NCBI GenBank assembly: GCA_021029095.1 | Contig: JAJOHG010000031.1 | Span: 1 to 64,000 of the forward strand | Direction: 5' to 3' | Source: Phellopilus nigrolimitatus | Lineage: Eukaryota > Basidiomycota > Agaricomycetes > Hymenochaetales > Hymenochaetaceae | DNA: 64,000 bases | Shown: positions 42,501-55,200 of the stretch, one piece after another | How the letters are laid out: the number at the start of each line of letters is the position of its first letter | How positions within the stretch are numbered: the first letter of the stretch is position 1 | Program-made: the position numbers and the translations under genes | Notes under the pieces: model-generated | Told to the model about the DNA's origin: nothing | Database searches by the model: none | The model's input: the letters and a program-made list of their open reading frames with translations, nothing else

Positions 42501-43787
42501 CACTCAAAAACATACGATTCCTCTCATTTTCGCCAATGCGTCGACGTGGGCAGAGTCGTGCGACCAGGTCTAAAAGTGTGGTTTGAATATTAAAAAACAT
42601 CATAAAGTAGCAGAAATCTAAATGAACCACTCACCTCCGGGAATGTTGGGGTAGAGAAGATATAATCCGATTTAGAGGTTATTATGCCTTCGATGACGTT
42701 CGCCGGGTTCGGTACGGTGGGTGGGAAGTGCGGCTTGAAAACCGCAGCTGTAATACCGCACGCAGCCTCAATGTAAAGTTAGATTATTTTTTATTCATAA
42801 AAGGAAGAACACCAACAGCTTCGAACAGGACGAACAGACCCATGCCGTGGAACATGGCTATCGAGTGGCATCCCAGCACAGTTCCAGCAATATCTGTCTC
42901 TGTAAAGCCTGTCTCTGTCGTAAGCTATTCGCTCTTAATCGCCTGCACAGAACCAGGGGCACTTACACACTGAGACAGCAGCCCAAATTAACGCTCGGTG
43001 CGTGAAATTAATCGGCTTCGGGAACGCCGTCGAGCCTAACGGCAAACATTCCGTCAATCATATGCCGCGAGCCAGAATATATCACGCGTGTTTTATTACC
43101 TGAAGAGTGGAAAATCGCAGCCGGCGCGTCCATGTCGATCTCGGCGAGCGGCTCGGGCGTAAAATCCGGATCGCATCCCTTCGTAGGAAAGAAGTCTTCG
43201 AAGACCGCCATCTCGTGTTTCTGAACCGGGCTTTCCGCAGAGAGGTCATCCAGTGCGGCGCTCGCGAGGGTCTGCAGAGACGCGTCGGCCGAGACGAAGA
43301 GATGTGCGGCACCCGTCTGCGCGAGGAGCGTGGTGACAGCCGCTGAGCTGTTGCGCGGGGAGATGCAGAAAATCGTCCAGCCGGTTCGCATCGCGCCGAC
43401 GATGAAGATCCAAAAGGTGATCGTGTCTAAAGGGCGTTTATTGAGCTCCGGAAGCAAAATTCACTAATTTTGTTTTTCACAGTTTACGAACCAGATGAAG
43501 CCAGGACGGCGATTACTGGGGGCTTCCCACTTCCGTTCGAGGCGGGCAGAGCTCCCGACGGCTTGTCGCACAAACCGTGTCGCGCGGTGCACGCCCTGCA
43601 CGCCCTCTTCCCAGAGGATTGTCCTCTGGGATCCGGACACATCTTCAAAGACGAAGAGAGGATGCTTCGGGGAGTGCTCGACTTGCCAGTCGTACAGCGC
43701 AGGCAGGCTCAGAGACTCGTCTAGTGGCGGTTGCGTGAAGGTCGTGCTCTGGAGGCCTTGAGTCCTAGGTATAATAAGAGGAACCAT
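39519..43787 (-). pseudogene. Adenylate-forming reductase D, frameshifted in exon 1
   Basis: Starts MVPLIIPRTQG at 43787 and ends ALALSPRA at 39519, with the same exon plan and motifs as AAR B (SSGSTAFPKP, YG(L)TET, GRTDDQ, TGKGTLRR, GLDSLQ, GSTGSIG, YTESK). Relative to B and F, exon 1 has one extra base near 43.55 kb, after RQAVG. The rest of exon 1 is read out of frame into the next intron. All other exons are open. Intron 14 is gone: exons 14 and 15 are fused in frame at 40615-40626. A single extra base could be an assembly error, in which case D would be functional; otherwise it is a young pseudogene. Intron 12 has a GC donor. Confidence 0.82.
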
Positions 43788-43838
43788 TTCTGAAGTCTAT
43801 GCAGATGCAGTTGGCTTTTGGTGCGCTCAGGCTTCTGC

Positions 43839-43844
43839 TTTATA
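43839..43844 (-). promoter_or_regulatory. TATA box of AAR D
   Basis: TATAAA on the minus strand in GAAGATATAAAGCAGAAG, about 52 nt before the ATG, equivalent to the boxes of B and F. Confidence 0.55.
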
Positions 43845-44599
43845 TCTTCCCAGGCGCCGCGTTTACTACAGTAGTCCATTCATGACCGGAGAAGCATGGA
43901 TTTTTTTTACGAGGTGCAGACCAATTGAAAGACCGAGACGTAGGAGAGATGCAGGCGGTTGTGCCCATGGGACTTGGGTGGTGCGTGAAAGACAGTAAGA
44001 AGACGTCTCAGTTATATTGATAAAACGCTGAAGCGCGGGCAGCACGGGCTTCTTCGAGCCGTCAGCTATGGAGGGTTGCGTTGGGAGAAAGATTGTGGCC
44101 AATATAACAGCGACTGTAGCAGATTCGCGTCGTTCGGACTTGGAAAGCGGCAGAACGTGCCGGTCCAGACTGTGGCTTGGCATCGCACTCCCCTGTTTCA
44201 TTTCCACAACCGTGGATGCTGCCTCGCTATAGCCGTTCTCAATTCTTTGTCGAAGGCGATTGCAGCAGCGGCAGGAGGGGGTCGACCGCTGTGCTGGTTT
44301 GCATCGGTTGAATTTAATCTGAACCAGGAGTTTGGCATCTTCTTTTTTGAGTGATTTTCTCTGACATCTGCTGCAAAATGGCTCTCGAGCGGTTGCAGCG
44401 ATTGCAGGTAGGTGCTGCCGGAAGGTGAGGTGACCTTAGATTTCACTTTACCTTATGCGCTAACCATATTGGGCACCTTAAGGTGGATGGACCAGGATGT
44501 CTCACGTTCCCAATACGGTTACCTGGTCACACCGCGAAAATCTGTGACTGATCTGTGACTGAGCGCTTTCTGTTTGATGACAAACAGCACCGAATCGAG

Positions 44600-45191
44600 A
44601 AATATGCGGACGCTGAACACAGAGCGTACAAACCTCGCAGACAGCGCCCATCTTCCATCTCTGCGCCCCCAAAACCTGGCCTTCTCCCTTTACCCTGCGC
44701 ACACTACGTTGAGCACGCAAAATGAAGGTCGATGTCGAAGATGGTGTCAGCGACTTGACTTTGAAAGCCGGTTCTTAAGGCCGTGTTGAGCTCGTCGCCC
44801 TCTAACACCCCGATGCATCCGGCGCGCACGAAAACTCATACATGCAATGAAGAGGAGCAAGTACATTTGCTGTCCACATTGCCGTCTGATCTTATGTGTC
44901 CCCAGCGACACGCCGAAAACTGAGTAGAGTCACCTGAAGACTGGATCTATGGATGTCAAATGCCTCTGCTGAAGTTCGACTTCCTCAAACCTGAGAAAAG
45001 CCCTCGAATACGACATGCAACAGCATGCCCACGGAATGTACGGCAATAGCCCCGATTTCTGTTTCTCCAAGTTGAAACTAGCTATCTAATTCAATAAGCT
45101 CGAGTTCACCGTTTATATACTGTCGTCTTAAAAATACAAAAAAAAAAAAACGCAAAACTCGCTGTTCCCAACTTCCCCACTCCCAGCCGAC
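44600..45191. repeat. Second copy of the B-C spacer, between AARs D and E
   Basis: Closely matches about 23780-24344, including the possible small gene of the B-C spacer; here its ATG is ATA. Together with the flanking genes it shows that B-C and D-E are copies of one two-gene block. Confidence 0.8.
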
Positions 45192-48100
45192 TCAATCCCT
45201 TGGAATGAACCCCGAAGACCGCCAATTCTTCACCCACGTTTTCACATCCGCATCCCCCATCTGCGGTGCCCCCCGCAGCGTCGCCGATGCTGCTTCAGCG
45301 CGCTCGCAACGCAACGTGATTCCCAGTGCCTCCACGCTCTCTGCACTCACGCGCAGTCATGCTTCCCTCTGCTGCGCGGAAGAAGGCGCTACAACCGCAG
45401 CGCCGGGTTGTTTCCGTGCGCCTCCGCCATTGCCTCCGAGCTCGGCGTACCGCCGGAGTACAGTTCATTATGCGCCGCATCGAGAGCGGAGAGCCAAGTG
45501 GAATACGGCACGCGAGGCAGGCTGAGTACGTCTGAGAACGCAGATATGACGGTGGACCACGGGACAGGCCTCGGGTGCACAAGATTCACCGTGAAGTCGT
45601 GCGCGTGCAGCATGTCGACGACCGCTCCTCCTGCGTCGTGTGCAGTGAGCCACGATACGACCTGCAGGACAAGGAGTGAGCAATAAATTAGAGGGAAATC
45701 TACGGACTAGCAGAGACGACTCACTCCGTTGGCATCCGGCAGCATTCCCAGTGCAATGCTCGACTTGATCAGGCTCGGGAACCACTCGTGCGTGTTCCAC
45801 GCACCACTCGGACCACCCGTCATCTGTCCGCAGCGCACTACCGTCGCGCTCAGCTCCGTCTTCTCGGACGCGATCTGTAGAATATGCTCGGACACCCATT
45901 TTGACTCTGCGTACCCAGTGCCGATTGCGGTATCCGGCGTCGCAAGCGGCTCTTCTGGTCCAGGCTCATCCTTGGAGTAGTCTAGTTAAGAAGAGAAACT
46001 AAGGGCCTGCAAGCACGAGGGTCGAGAAATATACGGACTGCTGAATACCCCGATGGAACTGATAAAGAGTACGCGTGCTGGCGTCGCCCCATGTCCACCA
46101 AGAGCGAAGTCGATGAAGTTGCGCACGCTCCTGATATTCGATTCGAAAGAGGTGACCGCGACATTGAAATTGACTCTCCAACCTGATCAAACAGTCAAGC
46201 ATAAGTATCGAGAAGATCTTCCCTTAGCTATTAATCAAATAATCTACCGTTGTGGATGATATGCGTCACCGAGGATTGCAACTGGAGGTTGATGAGCTTA
46301 CTCTCCATTCAGATGAAACAGTCGAGGACCTTACCTCGGCAAACAGCTTTGCGTCAATGGCAAAATCGGCGTGCCCCGCGTCTCCGTCCACGAAGCTCAC
46401 TCTCGCATCGTCCAGGAGCTGGACGTCCAAGCTCTCCCTCTCGAAAGCCTTCGCATGTCTCTCCTTTACCGAAACGCCATCGGAAGACGGGCGCGACATT
46501 GCGTACACACGCGTGACCGCTTTATTCTGGATGAGTTTTACCAGAATATTCGCCCCGAGCGATCCCGTACTTCCAGTTAGCAGGACAACATCCCCGTTCC
46601 CACCGTTTCCTGATCCCGCACCTGCGACGAATGTGGGGAAGGCCGTCGTGTACTTCGCGACGAGCGCCTCTAGTTCGCGTGCTTTCGCACGCGCGTCACC
46701 TGCAGGGGCGACCGAAGTACCCGAGACGCTCGAAGACAAATACTCCGCGAGGCGCGCGATGGTGGGGTAGTCGTATATGAACGTCGCGGAGAGTTTGCGC
46801 GCGACGCCTGCGTGCGAGTCGCGTAGAACGCGGAGGACGGTGTTGCGTATCCAGGTCGCTTGGAGACTGAAAACGAAAGTAAACAGTAATCCAGAGAATT
46901 CACAGAGTCCTCGCCGTACCTGTCCAGTCCATGTTCAAATAAATCTGCATCGTCCGCAACCGCTCCGTTCTCTTTCTTCATTGTCTGCAGGACAATCTGT
47001 CTCACAAACTCTGTGGTGTGCGATAGGGTCCAGTCCTCTGGATCCGCGATGTTCTCCTGTGCGCTCTCGTCGACGGCTTTGTATGCAGCATCGATTTCGC
47101 CGTCATATTCCTTGATGATTACCTGTCGACGAAGTGTACCTTTTCCAGTAAGAGCAAATGGTTTGGACGGCGAGGCGACGAGAATCATCTGCAGATATAT
47201 CACGATGTCGGATTAGGCTACACAGCTGCTTCGAAGAAAGCAATCTACGCGCCTCCTTAAAAATTCGGGAGTGCGTCGGCGCAAACTCATTCATTGTCCT
47301 CGATCGTGGGCCTTCAAGAAATGCAATTCTTAGGCTCAGTCGACGGGACGGATGCAGGCGTTGCTTACCAGATACGATTTCTGAACTCGACGAGCTTGTC
47401 TGTGTCTGCGGGGTCGAATGCATGCGGTTCCTTGGGCTGCACGAGAACGCCACAGTGGAAGCGCCCGCGTCCGAAAATGACTGCGTGGCTGACGAGCGGG
47501 TTGCGCGCCAGCAATTTCTCTATCCATCGAAACATGCGTTTACTAATGCATTCAAGGTCGTAAAGAACAGAAACGTACCTAGCGGCCCAGGGTTCGTTTT
47601 TTCGCCCGTTGAATGCATGATCTGGTCATCCGCGCGTCCGACGACCTTCCAATAGCCTTCTGCCGTCGGATGCGGAGAGAGAAGGTCGCTCGTTGCGTAT
47701 CCATCGCGTCCGTTAATTTGCGTGTTGATGACGTTCGGCCGGAAGGAATCCGTCGCCTGTGAAATAAAAAAGAAACGAGGAATTAATTCTCGATCACGCG
47801 AATATTCAGAATATTAATAGTGAATGGGTCGTACCAGAACAACGAGCTCGAACTCGTTGTTGCCGTTGTCGATGAAGTGGGCTTCGCGGCCGTGACAAAT
47901 TTTGAAGTAATGGCAATCCATGCCGCCCAAACCTACAGATGAAAACCCATCAAGCTCGCTTGTGTGTTCACACTGCACGAAAGGGTAGAACGTGCGTACT
48001 GTGTAAGAACTCACTGACCGACATAGTTTCCGTTCTGGACAAGGGGCCGTAGTTAGGTAGCTGATGAGAAAAGGCAGATTGAGCGACATCTCACGATCCA

Positions 48101-49489
48101 TATAATGTGTATAGATTGACGCCTTTCGAAGCAAGATGGTTGCTAGCTTCTTTACTGAGAGGTCCACCTGCATAGACCTATAAATTCTGTTATCCAAAAT
48201 GGTCGAGAAGTCGCGGCACATACACTTACGATCCCTTTCATCTTCGCCAATGCTTCAACATACCGAGACTCGTGCGACCAGGTCTGAAAAGGTGGTTTAG
48301 GTAAAAGGTATGGTAGAAATCTGAATCAATCACGGACCTCCGGAAACGTCGGGGTAGCAAGTACATAATCGGATTTACAGGATATCGCAGACTCAAAGAC
48401 GTTCACCGGATTTGGTACGGTGGGCGGAGAATGAGGCTTGAAAACTGCAACTATAATACCGGACGAAGCCTACAAGAAAAGACAGAGAATTCGATTACTT
48501 TTCTTCCTAAGAGAGAAGATAAAAACGCACGGTATTCAATAAGACGAACATGCGCAAGCCGTGAAACATGGGTACGGAGTGGCACGCCCAAGTAGTTCCG
48601 GCGATATCTACGCCTCCATGACCTATATCGATGGGTGTACCGTCGCCCCGTTCGCTCGAATTCCGAACGGAATCAAGAACTTACATGTTATCGCAGCGCC
48701 TGCGATTACTGCCCGATAAGTGAAATAAATCGGCTTCGGAAATGCAGTCGAGCCTAAGACATTCATCTCGTTAGTAAGAGGTCAAGAGTCGAAGAACTGT
48801 ATGCATTACCAGAAGAGTGGAAAATTATAGAGTGGGCGCCCATGTCGATGTCGGCGAGTGGCTCGGGTGTGAAAGACGGATCGAATCCTCCTACGGGAAA
48901 AAGTTCCTCAAAGACCGGCATCTTGTGCTTCTTAACAGCAATGTCGACAGAGAGATCATTTAAAGCAGCGTCCGCAAGGTGTTGCATGGACGAGTCGGCC
49001 GAGACGAAGATGTGCGCAGTCTTTGTCTGCGTAAGAAGTGTGGTGACCGCAGCCGGGCTATTGCGTATGGAGATGGGGAAAATCGTCCATCCAGCTCGCA
49101 TTGCCCCAATGAGGAGGCTAGTGAATGTGATTGTGTCTGAAGGGTGTTGACTGAGATTCAGAAACACAAAGGAAGTCTTGCACAGTTCACAAACCAGACG
49201 AAGCCAAAACAGCGATCACTGATGGCTTGCTGCTACCGTCCAACACTAGGGGATTCCCGACAGCTTTCCGCACGAACCGAGTCGCGCGGTGCATGCCTTG
49301 CGCGCCCTCATCCCAGAGTATCGTCCTTAGCAGTCCTGGCGCATCTTCAAAGACAAAGATAGGATGCTTCGGGGAGTGTTCTGCTTGCCAATCGTATATC
49401 GCAGGAAGACTAAGAGACCCGTCAAGAGGAGGCTGAGTGAAAGTTGCACTTTGGAGACCATGGGTTTCGTTTACAACGAGAGGAGCCAT
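45192..49489 (-). pseudogene. Adenylate-forming reductase E, frameshifted mosaic
   Basis: Starts MAPLVVNETHG at 49489; the stop homologous to that of C is at 45192. A-domain exons are open and diverged (YGSTET; GRADDQ where the others have GRTDDQ). Three single-base insertions break the frame relative to the paralogs: near 47296 in exon 12 (PTIE-MNEF), and near 45356 and 45390 in the last exon. Exon 12 and most of exon 13 with their flanking intron (about 46.98-47.33 kb) are nearly identical to D and F. The end of exon 13, intron 13 and exon 14 (SGTSVAPAGDARAKA) match A, and the C-terminus matches C. Intron 12 has a GC donor (47252-47251). Either a pseudogene or a gene with residual sequencing errors. 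Confidence 0.8.
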
Positions 49490-49533
49490 CCCCGAAATCG
49501 TGTAGCTGTTGCCGTGTTGTCGTTGGACCTACA

Positions 49534-49544
49534 TGTATATATAC
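49534..49544 (-). promoter_or_regulatory. TATA box of AAR E
   Basis: A TATATATA run about 50 nt before the ATG. It differs from the TATAAA boxes of the other paralogs. Confidence 0.45.
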
Positions 49545-52200
49545 TCGCTCGGCGCAAGCCGCTGAACAATCTAACTTTTACTAAAATGGTAATTTGCGGG
49601 TTAGTGGGAAATGTCGATCCGGAGGTCGATCATCCAAAGTCACCAACCACGGACGCATCAGTCCTTCTGTCCGCTGCGTCTCCTGCCGCCGCCGACGATT
49701 CTGATTTTGAAGTCGAACTTCTGGCCTGAGTTTGGTGCCCACCCAATCGATCAATTTTTCTTCAGTGGTAGCTGTTTTTGTCGTATCCTGTATCTCCTGT
49801 CAGCACGTCAGTTTACTAGGGAGTAAGCGAAGTTTTTATTCCACGGCCATCAAGCAGCTGCAGGCAGAAATCTTGGTCGTGGTCGTAGTCGTGGCTCTCT
49901 GTACAGGCTCAGCGACATAGTGTACCGAGCCACAGCTTGCCGATCTCTAAACTCCGCTCGGAAATTGCCATGTCATTTTATCGACGTGTCTTCCATACGT
50001 GAACCGTCGTCGACCTGCTTTTCTCCCAGATTCCCAGCACAGTGTCAAACTGAAATCCGCCTTTCCGCCGTGCCATGCTGACGTCCCTGGTTGCCAGAAA
50101 GATGGAGGTTGCTCGATCAGAAGGAGTGCTCGTAAGATGGGCTTGGTGAGTTTAACTTGTACCTGATGGTTATGACAATCCCGTTTTCTTCGCCCTTTTC
50201 TCCTTAAAGATGTTGGGCAATGTGTCCCTGAAGGGGGGTACATATGTACTCTGTGAGATCTTGGTCCGAACCTTCCTGACTTCGTTCATATTGCTCGTAC
50301 CGTTCGAAGCCACTGACTTCAAGTTTTTCTTAGCCAGAGCGTAGTCAGGGTTGCTTAATTGTACTCTGCGCCGTCACGCTCACGCATTTCAGGGGGTTTT
50401 CCAGTTACATAAGCCCGTGAATACCATAAGCATGTTTGTGCAATCGCCTCAAGGTAAGAATCACTCAATGCTTATACTTCGTCCACATCTCCAATTTCGA
50501 ATGATGCTACGTGTTATATTTGCTACTTCAGAGGGTTCGCCCGATGAGACTATTTTCCACCAAGATCTCTGACTTTGTTACTGCTCAAACTGCTCTTGTC
50601 GCATTTAAACCGCTTGCTCACTTCACTTCACCCACAGTGTCTAATGTCTCATGTGCAAGTGACTTACAGCACCACTTGCATAGTCATCTATCGTTGTTGT
50701 CAAGCTGTTACTTGGCGGGGATTCTGCGTGTGGATAGATTCTCAGCTTATCTTTTACTTAGGGAAATTATTGAACCTGAAAAGGCGGAGGCAACGTGTAC
50801 ATGTGGACATCTATGTTGTGGCCTTGGGCGTGCCTCGAGCTTCTAGCTGCGCTGTGCCTACTCAGCTATCACGGTCAATGTCCAGAAGACGGTCAGATAT
50901 TTCCTCTTCTGCCTTTTCTCCCTTTCTCCTTTCTTGTGCCCAGTGGCACGAGCTACAGTGATCGCGCCGGCGGCTGTAACGCCGCAGAGCCGACCGTCGA
51001 AGTTAGTAGAAAAAGTACTTGGCGTATTATTGAATTGATGGGCTCTTGCTACATATACGCACCGATGTTGTGTCTGAAGTCTCATACCGAGAAATGTTAC
51101 CCAACGCAAGCGAAGAAACGCAGTAAGTGGGCGCGTACGGTTTTTAAGACAGCGTGACGCGCTCTTGGCCGACTACTACAGCTTTGGTAAAAGGCAACGC
51201 CTGAAATCCTTTGGTTGAGAATATGTAATGAAGCGCTGAGTAAACGATGACTGGTTCTTAGGTGAGGCGAGGATGACTGATGCTTTGACTGAGCTGAGCT
51301 GAGCATCGCGCTGATAAAGCCGGGAAGAATGATTATATTATCAGATTATAAGTCAGCTCGGTGCAAGTATGTGGGATCCGGCTTTTTGGGGGGGTTCCAT
51401 TCCGGTGTTGCGTCAGTGGCGGACTCAAATGCTCACTGCCTTGTGGGGCGGGCAGTTCGGAAGCTTTTTTTTTACGTTGATCGACATGGACATCCGAAAA
51501 AGAAAACATATTTTTGAACATGTCTATTGTCCTAATTCCTTTCCAAGGCAGTTTGGGATTGCGACGAGTCAGATTGTATGCTGCCAACAAAATGGGTTTG
51601 TTTTTGAGAATTAAGTCGAGTTTCGGGAGATGGAGGTTTTGAACGGTTATCTACAGTGCTGAGACTTTATTTACTTTTCAGGATATCCATGTCGATCAAC
51701 ATCATTTTCTACTAAGAAGATTACGTGTCGAGTTTAGTTCCCGCTCGAAAAGACTGCCGCAAGCGACATACGACTAGCCAACGGACCACTCTCCCGTCCA
51801 AAGCTTTCTGGGAGTTACATGGACAAGATTCGGGCTTCGGATATGCCAGATAGCAAGAAATCATCCATATTGCCAGAGCGGGGAAAATAAAACAGGCAGT
51901 GCGATACGAAGCCACACTCAGGACCGGTCCGATCGACGCGAATCTGCTACAGTCGCCGTTATATCGTCCACATTCTTTCTCAACGCGCCCGCCATAGCTG
52001 ACGGTCTGACGTGTAGGCTAGAAGAAGCCCGTACATTCCGTGTTTCATCTATATAACCGAGACGTACCCCATGGGCACAACCGCCTGCATCTCTCCTATG
52101 TCTTGGTCTCCCATTTGGTCTGCGCCTCGTGAAAAAACCATGCTTCTCCGGTCATGAATGGAATACTGTAGTAAACCTATTTACGAGCCCAGCGAAGGTG
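49545..52200. other. Spacer at the palindrome centre, no gene recognised
   Basis: Divergent promoter space between AARs E and F. Several 70-130-codon frames exist between 50.3 and 51.2 kb, but they overlap on both strands and lack recognisable domains. 51240-51700 belongs to a dispersed repeat shared with 37260-37560, 23240-23420 and 56800-57060. Confidence 0.5.
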
Positions 52201-52216
52201 GCTGCGCCTGGGCAGA

Positions 52217-52222
52217 TATAAA
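52217..52222 (+). promoter_or_regulatory. TATA box of AAR F
   Basis: TATAAA in GGCAGATATAAAGCAGCAAC, 52 nt before the ATG. Confidence 0.6.
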
Positions 52223-52273
52223 GCAGCAACCTGCGCGCACTGAAAGCCAACTGCATCTGCACAGACTTCAGAA

Positions 52274-55200
52274 ATGGCTCCTCTTGCTATACCTAGGACT
52301 CATGGCCGCCAGAGTACGACCTTCACGCAACCCCCGCTCGACGAGTCTCTGAGCCTGCCTGCGCTATACGACTGGCAAGCCGAGCACTCACCGAAGCACC
52401 CTCTCTTCGTCTTTGAAGATGTGCCCGGATCCCAGAGGACAATCCTCTGGGAAGAGGGCGCGCAGGGCGTGCACCGCGCGACACGGTTTGTGCGACAAGC
52501 CGTCGGGAATCCTCCCGCCTCGAACGGCGGCGGGAAGCCCCCAGTGATCGCCGTCCTTGCTTCATCTGGTTCGTGAACTTTCAAAAACTTTGAAAAAAAG
52601 GTGTATTTTGCTTCCGGATCTCAAGCAAAACCCTTTAGACACGATCACCTTTTCCGTCTTCATCGTCGGCGCGATGCGAACCGGCTGTACGATTTTCTGC
52701 ATCTCCCCGCGCAACAGCTCAGCGGCTGTCACCACGCTCCTCGCGCAGACGGGTGCCGCACATCTCTTCGTCTCGGCCGACGCGTCTCTGCAGACCCTCG
52801 CGAGCGCCGCACTGGATGACCTCTCTGCGGAAAGCCCGGTTCAGAAACACGAGATGGCGGTCTTCGAAGACTTCTTTCCTACGAAGGGATGCGATCCGGA
52901 TTTTACGCCCGAGCCGCTCGCCGAGATCGACATGGACGCGCCGGCTGCGATTTTCCACTCTTCAGGTAATAAAACACGCGTGATATATTCTGGCTCGCGG
53001 CATATGATTGACGGAATGTTTGCCGTTAGGCTCGACGGCGTTCCCGAAGCCGATTAATTTCACGCACCGAGCGTTAATTTGGGCTGCTGTCTCAGTGTGT
53101 AAGTGCCCCTGGTTCTGTGCAGGCGATTAAGAGCGAATAGCTTACGACAGAGACAGGCTTTACAGAGACAGATATTGCTGGAACTGTGCTGGGATGCCAC
53201 TCGATAGCCATGTTCCACGGCATGGGTCTGTTCGTCCTGTTCGAAGCTGTTGGTGTTCTTCCTTTTATGAATAAAAAATAATCTAACTTTACATTGAGGC
53301 TGCGTGCGGTATTACAGCTGCGGTTTTCAAGCCGCACTTCCCACCCACCGTACCGAACCCGGCGAACGTCATCGAAGGCATAATAACCTCTAAATCGGAT
53401 TATATATTCTCTACCCCAACATTCCCGGAGGTGAGTGGTTCATTTAGATTTCTGCTACTTTATGATGTTTTTTAATATTCAAACCACACTTTTAGACCTG
53501 GTCGCACGACTCTGCCCACGTCGACGCATTGGCGAAAATGAGAGGAATCGTATGTTTTTGAGTGCTTCTCGCGGCCGATTATGTTGAAGAGAAGAATTAT
53601 GCAGATATACAGCGGTGGACCCCTTAGTAAAGAGGCTGGAAACCATCTTGCTTCGAAGGGCGTTCATATATTCACAATATATGGATTGTGAGTTGTTCGA
53701 ATTATTTCTTTGAAACAGCGACTTAGACAATGCTACTTATCCAGGACAGAAACGTTGATGGTCAACGAGTTCTTGCATAGTACTTTTCCCTTCTTCACTA
53801 ATAATATATAAATGAGCTGACTGCCCTTCATTCGTAGGTTTAGATGGAGAGGATTGGGATTACTTCAGGATCTCTCCCGCCCGGGAAGCCCACTTTATCG
53901 ACAACGGTAACAACGAGTTCGAGCTCGTCTTTCTCGTAAGACCGGATTTCTGCTACAATTCTGGACAGTCATGCGATTAACAAATCCTTTTCCTTTTGTT
54001 TCATAGGCCACAGACTTCTTCCGCCCGAGCGCCATCAATACGAAAATAAATGGGAGAGATGCATTTGCGACGAGCGACCTCGTCGTTCCGCACCCCACGA
54101 AGCCAGGGTATTGGAAGGTCGTCGGGCGCACGGATGACCAGATCATGCACTCGACAGGCGAGAAGACGAACCCCGGGCCACTAGGTGGGTTGCTTCTTTC
54201 TGCGATTTAAAAGGGGCTTTATCTAAATCGTGCGTCTTGATGGTCAGAGAAAATGCTGGCCCGCGACCCGCTCGTCAGCTACGCAGTCATTTTCGGACGC
54301 GGGCGCTTCCACTGTGGCGTGCTCGTGGAGCCCAAGGAACAGCATGCGTTCAATCCTACAGACACCAAGAAGCTCGTCGAGTTCAGAAATCGTATCTGGT
54401 AAGCAACGCCTAGCATCCGTCCCGTCGGCTGAGCCTAAGAATTGCATTTCTTGAAGGCCCACGATCGAGGCAATGAATGAGTTTGCGCGGACGCACTCCC
54501 GAATTTTTAAGGAGGCGCGTAGATTGCTTGTTCGAAGCAGCTGTGTAGCCTAATCCGACATCGTGATATATCTGCAGATGATTCTCGTCGCCTCGCCGTC
54601 CAAACCATTTGCTCTTACTGGAAAAGGTACACTTCGTCGACAGGTAATCATCAAGGAATATGACGGCGAAATCGACGCTGCATATAAAACCGTCGATGAG
54701 AGCGCGCAGGAGAACATCGCGGGTCCAGAGGACTGGACCCTGTCGCACACCACAGAGTTTGTGAGACAGATTGTCCTGCAGACGATGAAGAAAGAGAACG
54801 GAGCGGTTGCGGACGACGCAGACTTGTTCGAGCATGGACTGGACAGGTGCGGCGAAGGCTTTATGATTTCCTGGATAGCTATTTAATTTCATGTTCAGTC
54901 TCCAAGCGACCTGGATACGGAACACCGCCTTGCGGGTTCTACGCGAGTCGCACGTAGTTGTCGCGCGCAAACTCTCCGCGACATTCGTATACGACTACCC
55001 CACCATCGCGCGCCTTGCGACGTACCTGTCTTCGAGCGTCTCGGGGACGGCGGTCGATCCCGCAGGCGACGCAACCGCGAAGAGTCGCGAGCTGGAGGCG
55101 CTTGTTTCGAAGTACACGACGGATTTCCCCACGTTCGTCGTAGGCAAGGAATCCAGAGACGGTGGGGACGGGGACATTGTCCTGCTCACTGGAAGCACGG

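Larger units (their letters stand above)
39300..44200. repeat. Left inner arm of the large palindrome (AAR D and flanks)
   Basis: AAR D with its 3' flank and promoter is mirrored by AAR F and its flanks at 52090-56760. Part of the A domain (about 42.6-43.38 kb versus 52.69-53.45 kb) appears identical or nearly so, while the first exon and upstream region differ clearly. Confidence 0.85.
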
